A DNA stretch of 6,683 nucleotides from Inquilinus sp039594555 (GCF_039594555.1 NZ_JBCNNF010000375.1:1-6683), one strand, 5' to 3'; shown: positions 1-5,978, counted from the first letter of the stretch. The notes: a model not told the origin generated them from the sequence alone. Numbers and translations: made by a program.

Positions 1-19
1 TTTTCAACCGGCCCGGAGG

Positions 20-119
20 GTCGCCTTGCGGCGGCCGCCTGCGGGCGCGGGCCGCTCGACCGTATGTCCCGATACGCTCTTCGCGGCCCGCGCCCTCATC
101 CGACTCACCGCAAGGCGAC
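20..119. repeat. Nested imperfect palindrome upstream of the first M20 gene
   Basis: Three perfect inverted repeats lie inside one another around a common centre near base 69. The outer 12-bp arms are GTCGCCTTGCGG at 20-31 and its complement at 108-119. The middle 13-bp arms are GGGCGCGGGCCGC at 43-55 and its complement at 83-95. The inner 5-bp arms are CGTAT at 61-65 and ATACG at 72-76, with a 6-nt loop. Internal loops are almost symmetric (11/12 and 5/6 nt), so the whole 100-bp block could fold as one long hairpin on either strand. No poly-T tract follows, so it is not a textbook terminator. It looks like a dispersed palindromic intergenic repeat or a structured leader, but copy number cannot be judged from this window. 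Confidence 0.75.
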
Positions 120-142
120 GCAGGACGTAAGGGGTTCGGGAA

Positions 143-1399
143 ATGCAGGCTGACACAGCGCCCATGCAGAACACTCTCGCCCACGGCCCGGCACTGATGC
201 AGCGGCTGGACGACCTGGCCCGCTTCAGCGAGGACCCGGACCGGCTGACCCGCACCTTCCTGTCGCCGGCGCACCGCCAGGCGGCCGACCAGGTGCTGGC
301 CTGGATGCGCGAAGCCGGGATGGCGGCGCGGACCGACGCCGCCGGCAACGTCGTCGGCCGCTATGAGGGCGACCGGCCGGGGCTGCCGGCGCTGCTGCTC
401 GGCTCCCACATCGACACGGTGCGCGACGCCGGCAAATATGACGGCAATCTCGGCGTGCTGGCCGCCATTGCCGTGGTCGGCGAGCTGCACCGGCGCGGCG
501 AGCGGCTGCCCTTCGCCGTCGAGGTCCTGGCCTTCGGCGACGAGGAGGGCGTGCGCTTCCCGGTCACCCTGACCGGCAGCAACGCCATCGCCGGCACCGT
601 CGACCCGGCGGCGATGGACGCGCTGGACGCCGACGGCCTGCGCCTGGGCGACCTGCTGCGCGAGTTCGGCGGCGACCCGGACGGGCTGGAGGGCGAGGCC
701 CGGCGGCGTGACCGCGTGCTGGGCTATGTCGAGCTGCATATCGAGCAGGGGCCGGTGCTGGAGGCGGAGGACCTGCCGCTCGGCGTGGTCACCGCCATCA
801 ACGGCGCCGCCCGCTATAACGCCACGGTCCGCGGCGTCGCCGGCCATGCCGGCACCGTGCCGATGGATCTGCGCCATGACGCGCTGGCCGCCGCCGCCTC
901 GATGATCCTGGCGATCGAGCGCTGCGCCCAGAGCCGGCGCGATGTGGTGGCGACGGTCGGGCAGCTCGACGTGCAGCCCGGCGCCGTCAACGTCATCCCC
1001 GGGGCGGTGCGCTTCACCATCGACATCCGCGCGCCCGACGATGCCGACCGCCTGGCGGCGATGGCCGAGATGACCGCGGCGCTGGAGGGCATCGCCCGCG
1101 GCCGCGGCGTCGAGCTGGCGCTGGAACGCTACCATGACGCCGGCGCCGTGCGCTGCGACGAGGCGCTGATGGCGCGGCTGGAGACGGCGATCCGCCGCTA
1201 CGGCCTGCCGGCGCGGCGCCTGCCCAGCGGCGCCGGCCACGATGCCATGGCGATGGCGGCGCTGACCCCGGTGGCCATGCTGTTCCTGCGCTGCCGCGGC
1301 GGCATCAGCCACAACCCGGCCGAATCGATCACCGTGGAGGATGCGGACCTTGCCGTGCGCGTCCTGCTCGACCTCCTCCGCCAGTACAACCCTGCCTGA
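143..1399 (+). CDS. M20-family Zn-dependent amidohydrolase (allantoate amidohydrolase / N-carbamoyl-L-amino-acid hydrolase type)
   Basis: A 418-residue cytosolic enzyme of the HyuC/AllC/AmaB branch of M20. It hydrolyses a carbamoyl or ureido C-N bond, for example allantoate or an N-carbamoyl amino acid, releasing ammonia and CO2. The binuclear metal set is complete by family pattern: His89 in GSHIDTV, bridging Asp100 in GKYDGNLG, Glu134-Glu135 in GDEEGVRF (base and metal ligand), His199 in ELHIEQGP and His390 in GISHNPAE. The dimerisation-domain signature GHAGTVPMDLRHDA (234-247) and SGAGHDAMA (362-370) are also present. Length is typical of the family. The ATG at 143 is preceded by AAGGGG (129-134) at 8 nt; an in-frame ATG at 164 is a weaker alternative. 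No promoter is evident in bases 1-142, so transcription may begin further left. The next gene follows after 16 nt, implying one operon. The substrate cannot be fixed: allantoate, N-carbamoyl-beta-alanine and N-carbamoyl amino acids all fit. Confidence 0.93.
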   Translation: MQADTAPMQNTLAHGPALMQRLDDLARFSEDPDRLTRTFLSPAHRQAADQVLAWMREAGMAARTDAAGNVVGRYEGDRPGLPALLLGSHIDTVRDAGKYDGNLGVLAAIAVVGELHRRGERLPFAVEVLAFGDEEGVRFPVTLTGSNAIAGTVDPAAMDALDADGLRLGDLLREFGGDPDGLEGEARRRDRVLGYVELHIEQGPVLEAEDLPLGVVTAINGAARYNATVRGVAGHAGTVPMDLRHDALAAAASMILAIERCAQSRRDVVATVGQLDVQPGAVNVIPGAVRFTIDIRAPDDADRLAAMAEMTAALEGIARGRGVELALERYHDAGAVRCDEALMARLETAIRRYGLPARRLPSGAGHDAMAMAALTPVAMLFLRCRGGISHNPAESITVEDADLAVRVLLDLLRQYNPA

Positions 1400-1415
1400 C
1401 ACGAAAGTTCCCGTG

Positions 1416-2648
1416 ATGACCGACAGCATCGACACCGCCATCCGCGCCTGGCTCCACGGCGCGCGCGAGCAGGAGGCCCGGTTCCTGGCGGAGCTGGTCA
1501 AGGTTCCGTCCGACAACCCGCCCGGCGACTGCGACGCCCATGCGAAGCGGACCACCGAGCTGCTGCGCGAGCTCGGCTTCGAGGTCGAGGTCCATCCGGT
1601 GCCGGCCGAGCTGGCGAAGGCGCATGGCATGATCAGCGCCAGCAACCTGATCGTCCGCCGCCGCTTCGGCGACGGGCCGGTGATCGCGCTGAACGCCCAT
1701 GGCGACGTGGTGGCGCCGGGCGAGGGCTGGACCCACGACCCCTATGGCGCCGAGGTGGTCGACGGCTGGATGTACGGCCGCGGCGCCGCCGTCTCGAAAT
1801 CCGACATCGCCACCTACGCCTTTGCCCTGAAGGCGCTGGAGGAGGCCGGCCGGCTGACCCGCGGCACGGTCGAGCTGCACGTGACCTATGACGAGGAATC
1901 GGGCGGCGAGATCGGGCCGAAGCTGATCCTGGAGCAGGGGCTGTCGAAGCCCGACTTCGCCATCGCCGCCGCCTTCAGCTATGCGGTGGTGACCGCGCAC
2001 AATGGCTGCCTGCATCTCGAGGTCGAGGTGCGCGGCAGGTCGGCCCATGCCGCTCTGCCCGCCACCGGCATCGACGCGCTGGAGGCGGCGACGCCGATCC
2101 TGGCGGCGCTGTACGAGCATCGGAAGCGCTATGCGGCGACGGTGTCGAAGGTGACCGGCATCGGCTCGCCGCAGCTCACGGTCGGGCTGATCGAGGGCGG
2201 CATCAACACCAATGTCGTGCCCGACCGGGTGGCCTTCCGGCTCGACCGCCGGCTGATCCCCGAGGAGAACGGCGCGGCGGTGGAGGCGGAGCTGCGCGGC
2301 GTGATCGAAAGCGCCGCCAAGGCCTTCCCGAAGGCGACCGTGGTGGTCCGCCGCATCCTGCTGGCCGAGCCGCTGTCGCCGCTGCCGGGCACCGACCGGC
2401 TGGCCGAGGCGATCCGCCGCCGTGCCGCGCCGGTGCTGGGCGAGGACATCCCGGTGAAGGGCGTCCCGCTCTACACCGACGCCCGGCACTACGCCGCCGC
2501 CGGTGTGCCGATCGCCCTCTACGGCGCCGGCCCGCGCACCATCGAGGACGCCAACGCCCACCGGGCGAATGAGCGGCTGAAGCTGGACGATCTGTACAAG
2601 GCGACGGAGATCGTCGCCTTGGCGGTGCGGGACCTGCTGGCGGAGTAG
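1416..2648 (+). CDS. M20 family metallopeptidase/deacylase (ArgE/DapE-like) with altered metal-site motif
   Basis: A 410-residue cytosolic M20 hydrolase, expected to cleave an amide bond in an N-acyl amino acid, small peptide or related compound. Visible M20 landmarks are NAHGDVVAPGEGW (His95), YGRGAAVSK (120-128), the acidic pair Glu160-Glu161 in TYDEESGG, the dimerisation-domain GRSAHAALP (207-215), YTDARHY (353-359), and a C-terminal His382 in NAHRANERL. Where ArgE/DapE enzymes have GRGAxDMKG, this protein has GRGAAVSKS, so the usual bridging Asp is replaced by Val126. The usual GEP glutamate after the acidic pair is also not seen around residues 181-189. The open frame extends upstream into the previous gene, but the ATG at 1416 is preferred because it lies just past that gene's stop at 1397-1399. 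The ribosome-binding site is weak, so coupling to gene 1 across the 16-nt gap is likely. Automated labels such as succinyl-diaminopimelate desuccinylase would be overprecise. Confidence 0.9.
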   Translation: MTDSIDTAIRAWLHGAREQEARFLAELVKVPSDNPPGDCDAHAKRTTELLRELGFEVEVHPVPAELAKAHGMISASNLIVRRRFGDGPVIALNAHGDVVAPGEGWTHDPYGAEVVDGWMYGRGAAVSKSDIATYAFALKALEEAGRLTRGTVELHVTYDEESGGEIGPKLILEQGLSKPDFAIAAAFSYAVVTAHNGCLHLEVEVRGRSAHAALPATGIDALEAATPILAALYEHRKRYAATVSKVTGIGSPQLTVGLIEGGINTNVVPDRVAFRLDRRLIPEENGAAVEAELRGVIESAAKAFPKATVVVRRILLAEPLSPLPGTDRLAEAIRRRAAPVLGEDIPVKGVPLYTDARHYAAAGVPIALYGAGPRTIEDANAHRANERLKLDDLYKATEIVALAVRDLLAE

Positions 2649-2667
2649 GCTGGAGAGGCCGGGGCCA

Positions 2668-2798
2668 CCCCCTCACCCGAAATCGCTGCGCGATTTCGAC
2701 CTCTCCCCGAGGAGAGGTGTATCAGTGTGCACCTCTTCTTCCCCTCTCCTCGGGGAGAGGGAGGGACCCGCCCCGTCAGGGGCGGGAGGGTGAGGGGG
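2668..2798. repeat. Multi-hairpin palindromic element between convergent genes, possible bidirectional terminator
   Basis: Outer 11-bp arms CCCCCTCACCC (2668-2678) and its complement (2788-2798) enclose three further hairpins. Hairpin 1 is CGAAATCGC/GCGATTTCG (2678-2686/2690-2698) with a 3-nt loop. Hairpin 2 is an 18-bp perfect inverted repeat, 2700-2717 against 2743-2760, whose left arm can also fold on itself as CCTCTCC-ccga-GGAGAGG. Hairpin 3 is CCCGCCCC-gtca-GGGGCGGG (2767-2786). It fills almost the whole gap between the stop of the second M20 gene and the stop of the terC-like gene. It could therefore block read-through in both directions, although neither strand carries a T-run. The architecture resembles dispersed intergenic palindromes of alphaproteobacteria; no family name is assigned. 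Confidence 0.8.
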
Positions 2799-2813
2799 AG
2801 AGCCGACGGTGCC

Positions 2814-3470
2814 TTACATCACGCCCTGGACATGTGGCCAGACCTCGACGGCGCCGCGCCAGACCATGTCGATGGCGACGTAGAGGATGACGGCCAGGCC
2901 GACATAGGCGATCCAGCGGTGGCGGTTCAGCAGCCTGGCGATGAAGGTGGCCGCGAAGCCCATCAGCGCGATCGACAGGGCCAGGCCGAACACCAGGATG
3001 GCCGGGTGCTCGCGCGCCGCGCCGGCGACGGCCAGCACGTTGTCCAGCGACATCGACACGTCGGCGATCACGATCTGCCAGGCGGCCTGGGCGAAGGTCT
3101 TGCGCGGCGCGCCCCCTGAACTTCCATTTCCGTTGGCGTCATGGCCGGCCAGCGCCTCCTCGGCCTGGTGCTCCTCCTTGGCGGTGTGGCGAAGCTCGCG
3201 CCACATCTTCCAGCACACCCACAGCAGCAGCACGCCGCCGGCCAGCAGCAGGCCGACGATGGCGAGGAGCTGGGTGGTGATCAGCGCGAAGCCGATGCGC
3301 AGCAGGGTGGCGGCGGCGATGCCGATCAGGATCGCCTTGCCGCGCTGTTCCTTGGGCAGCCCGGCCGCGGCCAGGCCGATGACGATGGCGTTGTCGCCCG
3401 CCAGCACCAGGTCAATCATGATGACCTGGAGCAGGGCGGTCAGCGCCTCGCCCGTCAGCAGATGTTCCAT
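2814..3470 (-). CDS. TerC/YjbE-family integral membrane protein (putative metal exporter)
   Basis: A 218-residue inner-membrane protein of the TerC family, closest in length and layout to the YjbE-type subgroup. Members of the family are linked to manganese export and metal homeostasis; export by this protein is inferred. Two internally related motifs carry the conserved acidic residues: DLVLAGDNAIVIG (20-32, with Asp20, Asp26 and Asn27) and ADVSMSLDNVLAVAG (136-150, with Asp137, Asp143 and Asn144). Hydrophobic segments lie at roughly 10-32, 46-66, 68-88, 127-150, 155-177 and 185-204. A hydrophilic Gly/Glu/His-rich loop at about 95-124 joins the two halves. The ATG at 3470 is preferred because AGAGGA (3481-3486, minus) lies 10 nt upstream and the length then fits the family. 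An in-frame ATG at 3509 would add 13 polar residues and has poor ribosome-site spacing. The stop is TAA at 2816-2814. Its partner gene is not identifiable here. Confidence 0.92.
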   Translation of the reverse strand: MEHLLTGEALTALLQVIMIDLVLAGDNAIVIGLAAAGLPKEQRGKAILIGIAAATLLRIGFALITTQLLAIVGLLLAGGVLLLWVCWKMWRELRHTAKEEHQAEEALAGHDANGNGSSGGAPRKTFAQAAWQIVIADVSMSLDNVLAVAGAAREHPAILVFGLALSIALMGFAATFIARLLNRHRWIAYVGLAVILYVAIDMVWRGAVEVWPHVQGVM

Positions 3471-3618
3471 GCGAAAACCGTCCTCTTCGTCGTGAGGAGC
3501 GGCCGGCATGCCTTACGGACAGGACGATCAGCGATCGGCAGGCGGGCCACTCCCCTTGGGGAGTTCCAGTCCGACATCGCAGATCCCGAGGGAGCTGCCA
3601 GAGGGGCCCGGCCTGGTC
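3471..3618 (-). promoter_or_regulatory. Long structured 5' leader of the terC-like gene
   Basis: If transcription starts just downstream of the predicted promoter, the leader is about 147 nt. It contains three consecutive hairpins: 3579-3598 (GCAG/CTGC, one mismatch, then a TCCC/GGGA region), 3549-3564 (ACTCCCC/GGGGAGT folding back tightly) and 3525-3537 (CGATC-agc-GATCG). TerC-family genes are often controlled by the yybP-ykoY manganese riboswitch. The minus strand here has GGGGAGTGGC, reminiscent of its GGGGAGTAGC core, but that core is locked in its own hairpin and the second conserved loop was not found. It is therefore called a structured leader, not a riboswitch. Confidence 0.4.
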
Positions 3619-3624
3619 GCCGCC

Positions 3625-3653
3625 CATATAGCGAGGAGGGCTCGCCGGCTCAA
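3625..3653 (-). promoter_or_regulatory. Predicted sigma-70-type promoter of the terC-like gene
   Basis: Read on the minus strand, TTGAGC (3653-3648) is separated by exactly 17 bp from TATATG (3630-3625). Each box matches four of six consensus positions. It is one of the few AT-containing spots in the 240-bp gap between the divergent terC-like and AraC-type genes. Transcription would start near 3618. Confidence 0.55.
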
Positions 3654-3696
3654 GCAGGGGGACGTAGACTGCGGCGCGGGCGCCGCTGGTCGGCCC

Positions 3697-3703
3697 GGAG
3701 GTG
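3697..3703 (+). promoter_or_regulatory. Strong ribosome-binding site fixing the AraC-type gene start
   Basis: GGAGGTG lies 7 nt before the ATG at 3711. It decides the start, because the frame stays open far upstream, to 3141, through the antisense of the terC-like gene. Confidence 0.8.
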
Positions 3704-3710
3704 TGGCGGA

Positions 3711-4571
3711 ATGGATACACATGAGCCGGTGATCCGGTCCGGCGCGATCACGCCGCAGAAGGCCGGGCAGTGGACCGGCTTCGCCGCCGGGCTGTTCGCC
3801 GCCACCGGCCATGCGGTCGAGGCCGCGCCGTCACCGGATCTGAGGCTCAGCCTGCATGTCGGGCCGGCGGTAATGGCGCATTGCCGGGCCGAGGGGCTGG
3901 CGCAGGACCGGCTGCAGCGCGAGGGCGACATCGACTTGCTGCCGGCCGGCGCGGCCGGGGCCTGGGAGGATGAAGGGCCGGCCCGTTTCCTGCTGCTGCG
4001 CCTTGCCCCGGCCCTTATGAACAGCGCGGCGGAGGGGCTGGGCCTGGCCTCCGCCCGGCTGGAGATCGCGCCGCGGCTGCAGCTGCGCGACCCGCGGATC
4101 GAGCATCTCGGCTGGGCCCTGAAGGCGGAGCTGGAGGCGGACATGCCATCCGACCCGCTTTATGCCGACAGCATCGGGCTGGCGCTGGCGACCCATCTGC
4201 TGCGGCGCTACGCGACGCCCGTGCCCGCGGCCATGGCGGGCCAGGCGCTGTCGCGGCGGCAGCTGGCCCGGGTGCTGGAGCTGATCGAGGCGCGGCTGGA
4301 CCAGCGCCTGACCCTGGCCGAGCTGGCGGCCGCCGCCGGCCTCAGCCCCTCCCACTTCAAGCCGCTGTTCAAGGCCTCGACCGGGCTGGCGCCGCACCAG
4401 TACGTGATCCGCCGCCGGGTCGATCGGGCACGGGCGCTGCTGCTGGACGGAAGCCTGCCGATGGCGCAGGTCGCGCTCGACGCCGGCTTCGCGCATCAGA
4501 GCCACATGGCCCGGGCGATGCGCCGGGTGCTCGGCACCACGCCCGGCGCGCTGCGGCGCGAGCGGGGCTGA
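3711..4571 (+). CDS. AraC/XylS-family transcriptional regulator
   Basis: A 286-residue DNA-binding regulator. The C-terminal AraC domain (about 183-285) has two helix-turn-helix units. The first is around LTLAELAAAAGLSPSHFKPLFK (200-221, given here as positions with key residues Ala205-Gly210-Leu211-Ser212), followed by the linker helix TGLAPHQYVIRRRVDRARALL (224-244). The second is around MAQVALDAGFAHQSHMARAM (251-270), ending in RRVLGTTPGALRRE (271-284). The N-terminal 170 residues show no clear motif and probably form a divergent effector or cupin-like sensing domain. The ATG at 3711 has a GGAGGTG site 7 nt upstream. It is transcribed away from the terC-like gene and towards the NmrA-type gene 115 bp downstream, its most plausible local target. 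The inducer is unknown. Confidence 0.9.
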   Translation: MDTHEPVIRSGAITPQKAGQWTGFAAGLFAATGHAVEAAPSPDLRLSLHVGPAVMAHCRAEGLAQDRLQREGDIDLLPAGAAGAWEDEGPARFLLLRLAPALMNSAAEGLGLASARLEIAPRLQLRDPRIEHLGWALKAELEADMPSDPLYADSIGLALATHLLRRYATPVPAAMAGQALSRRQLARVLELIEARLDQRLTLAELAAAAGLSPSHFKPLFKASTGLAPHQYVIRRRVDRARALLLDGSLPMAQVALDAGFAHQSHMARAMRRVLGTTPGALRRERG

Positions 4572-4606
4572 ACGCCGCCGTCCGAACCTGCTCACGCCCG
4601 TCCGTT

Positions 4607-4636
4607 CCGGCGCGACCCGGCGCCAGCCGGCGCGGC
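4607..4636 (+). repeat. Three 10-bp-phased CCGGCGC direct repeats upstream of the NmrA-type gene
   Basis: The heptamer CCGGCGC occurs at 4607-4613, 4617-4623 and 4627-4633, exactly one helical turn apart, so all copies face the same side of the DNA. The block sits about 50 bp before the NmrA-type start, between that gene and the AraC-type regulator. AraC proteins often bind direct repeats, so an operator is plausible, but short CG-rich words recur by chance in such DNA. A single CCGGCGCGAT also occurs at 3739-3748, inside the regulator's 5' end. Confidence 0.4.
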
Positions 4637-4654
4637 AAGGTCCCGCCCGACTTG

Positions 4655-4669
4655 GCCCCGATCCGGGGC
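4655..4669 (+). other. Short hairpin just upstream of the NmrA-type ribosome-binding site
   Basis: GCCCCG (4655-4660) pairs with CGGGGC (4664-4669) across a 3-nt loop. It ends 5 nt before the GGGAG ribosome site at 4675-4679. It may be an operator half-palindrome or an mRNA hairpin; chance cannot be excluded at this GC content. Confidence 0.3.
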
Positions 4670-4686
4670 ATAGCGGGAGAGATAAC

Positions 4687-5556
4687 ATGTTCACCATCAT
4701 CGGCGCCACGGGCCGGATCGGCGGGGCTGCGGCGCGGGAGCTGCGGCGGCGCGGCAGGGCGGTGCGGGCAGTGGTCCGCGATCCCGGCAAGGCCGGCGCG
4801 CTGGCCGAGGCCGGATGCGAGATCGCCGTCGCCGACAGCGCCGAGCCCGAGGGGCTGATGGCGGCGCTGCGGGGCGCCGAGGGCGCGCTGGCGATCGTGC
4901 CGCTGGCCCCGTCGCGCGGCGATGCCGCGGCCGAGGCCCGAGGGCTGATCGACAGCCTGGCCCGGGCGCTGGAGGCGGCGCGGCCGGCGCGCATCGTCGC
5001 CATCTCCGACTACGGCGCCCAGCACGCGTCGGGAACCGGCATCACGCTGCTGTTCCATCATCTCGAGCAGCGGCTCGGCGGCCTGCCGGGCATCACCTTC
5101 CTGCGCTCGGCCGAGCATATGCAGAACTGGGCGCGGTCCTTGGGCGCAGCCACGGCCACCGGCGTGCTGGCCAGCCTGCACCACCCGCTCGACAAGCGCT
5201 TCCCGACCGTCTCGGCCCCCGATGTCGGGCTGATCGCGGCCGACCTGCTGGACGCGGCCGAGTCGCTGCCGCGCATCGTCCATGCCGAGGGGCCGCAGCG
5301 CGTCACGGCACTCGACGTTGCCGCCGCTTTGGCCGGTCCGCTCGGCCGGCCGGTCCAGGCGGTGGCCCTGCCGCGCGGCCAGTGGGAGCAGGCGCTGGCG
5401 GCGGGTGGGCTGAGCGAAGGCTATGTCCGGCTGATCACCGAGCTCTACGACGCTCACAATGCCGGCCGGATCGAGGTCGAGGGCGGCGAGATCCGGCGGG
5501 GAACGACGCCCCTGGCCGAGGTGCTGGGAGCGCTGGTGCGCCGGGCAGGGGGCTAG
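4687..5556 (+). CDS. NmrA-type NAD(P)-binding atypical short-chain dehydrogenase
   Basis: A 289-residue cytosolic Rossmann protein of the NmrA/QOR2-like group, which comprises NAD(P)H-dependent quinone or flavin reductases and redox-sensing proteins. The dinucleotide motif GATGRIG is at 6-12, immediately after the first beta strand FTII. Arg31 in VVRDPGK ends the second strand and favours NADP(H). A third landmark, ALAIVPLAP (67-75), matches the cofactor-side strand, and RIVAISDYGAQ (102-112) matches the strand-4/5 region. LRSAEHMQNW (139-148) corresponds to the LRP-x-x-F-M-x-N signature of the family. No classical YxxxK catalytic pair is visible. GGGAG (4675-4679) lies 7 nt before the ATG. 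It follows the AraC-type gene in the same direction and may be its target. Its stop overlaps that of the convergent GFA gene within CTAG at 5553-5556. Confidence 0.9.
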   Translation: MFTIIGATGRIGGAAARELRRRGRAVRAVVRDPGKAGALAEAGCEIAVADSAEPEGLMAALRGAEGALAIVPLAPSRGDAAAEARGLIDSLARALEAARPARIVAISDYGAQHASGTGITLLFHHLEQRLGGLPGITFLRSAEHMQNWARSLGAATATGVLASLHHPLDKRFPTVSAPDVGLIAADLLDAAESLPRIVHAEGPQRVTALDVAAALAGPLGRPVQAVALPRGQWEQALAAGGLSEGYVRLITELYDAHNAGRIEVEGGEIRRGTTPLAEVLGALVRRAGG

Positions 5557-5963
5557 GTCGGAAACTCCTCATATTGCGGCAGGTCGTCGGCGATGGTGTG
5601 CCAGGGCGCCTTGGAGCCGACGAAGATGTGCGCGGTCGGCCGGATGGTCGGGTCGTCGACCAGCGTGCCCATGGCGACATGGACATAGGCGCCGTCGCGG
5701 ACGACCGAGAACAGCAGCGACCCGCAGGCCCGGCAATGCGTGTTGTTGCCATCCGGCTCGCCATAGATCATCAGCCCGTCCTCGCCCCGGGTTACCGTCA
5801 GCTTGGCGCGCTCGATCCCGGCGATGGGCTTGAACGCCGACCCCGTCGTCCGCCGGCAGTTCGAGCAGTGGCAGTTCATGGCATAGACGAATGAATCCGC
5901 CACCTCGTACTGGACGGCGCCGCAATAGCATTTGCCGGTCAGCATGCGCGGGCTCTCGGTCAC
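5553..5963 (-). CDS. GFA-family zinc protein (glutathione-dependent formaldehyde-activating enzyme / CENP-V domain)
   Basis: A 136-residue protein filling a single GFA domain. Zinc-binding cysteines are complete by family pattern: Cys12 and Cys14 in GKCYCGAV, Cys31, Cys33 and Cys36 in NCHCSNC, and Cys77 and Cys80 in HCRACGS. The typical RRTTGSAF follows the second cluster, and the C-terminal PW (120-121) is also usual. The founding member, Gfa, was proposed to speed S-hydroxymethylglutathione formation, but most small homologues have unknown substrates, so a formaldehyde role is not claimed. The start is GTG at 5963-5961, supported by GGAGGAG (5972-5978, minus) 8 nt upstream; ATG codon 7 is a less likely internal start. 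It is convergent with the NmrA-type gene and divergent from the SorC-type regulator. Confidence 0.92.
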   Translation of the reverse strand: MTESPRMLTGKCYCGAVQYEVADSFVYAMNCHCSNCRRTTGSAFKPIAGIERAKLTVTRGEDGLMIYGEPDGNNTHCRACGSLLFSVVRDGAYVHVAMGTLVDDPTIRPTAHIFVGSKAPWHTIADDLPQYEEFPT

Positions 5964-5971
5964 GGGCGCGT

Positions 5972-5978
5972 CTCCTCC
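5972..5978 (-). promoter_or_regulatory. Ribosome-binding site supporting the GTG start of the GFA gene
   Basis: GGAGGAG on the minus strand lies 8 nt before the GTG at 5963. It is a near-ideal site and favours this non-ATG start over the ATG six codons inside. Confidence 0.8.

Noticed and set aside
1..153. Open frames entering from the left edge (frame 1 to a TGA at 151-153; frame 2 to a TAA at 128-130) as the end of an upstream gene
   Set aside because: Both run through the nested palindrome and give low-complexity Arg/Pro-rich sequence with no recognisable domain. A coding tail cannot be excluded without the sequence to the left.
1329..2561. 410-codon antisense open frame across the second M20 gene
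   Set aside because: It is composed of Gly/Arg/His/Asp-rich repetitive sequence with no family motif, and the opposite strand carries a clear M20 enzyme. Long antisense frames are expected at this GC content.
2668..2798. Insertion sequence ends or remnant transposon
   Set aside because: The inverted arms enclose only hairpins, with no transposase fragment and no obvious flanking target duplication.
3520..3600. yybP-ykoY manganese riboswitch in the terC leader
   Set aside because: Only a GGGGAGTGGC fragment resembles the first conserved loop, and it pairs with its own flank. The second conserved loop and closing stem were not found, so only a structured leader is reported.
3141..3710. N-terminal extension of the AraC-type protein by 190 residues
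   Set aside because: The extension is the antisense of the terC-like gene plus intergenic DNA. The GGAGGTG site 7 nt before 3711 fixes the start.
3697..3725. tRNA-Leu/Ser-like 5' end (GGTGTGGCGGAATGG) at the AraC-type gene start
   Set aside because: Only the D-arm-like words match. No anticodon arm, T-arm or acceptor partner follows, and the sequence is the ribosome site and first codons of the regulator.
3831..5457. Long minus-strand open frames opposite the AraC-type and NmrA-type genes
   Set aside because: They are shadows of GC-biased coding sequence, lack motifs, and overlap two well supported plus-strand genes.
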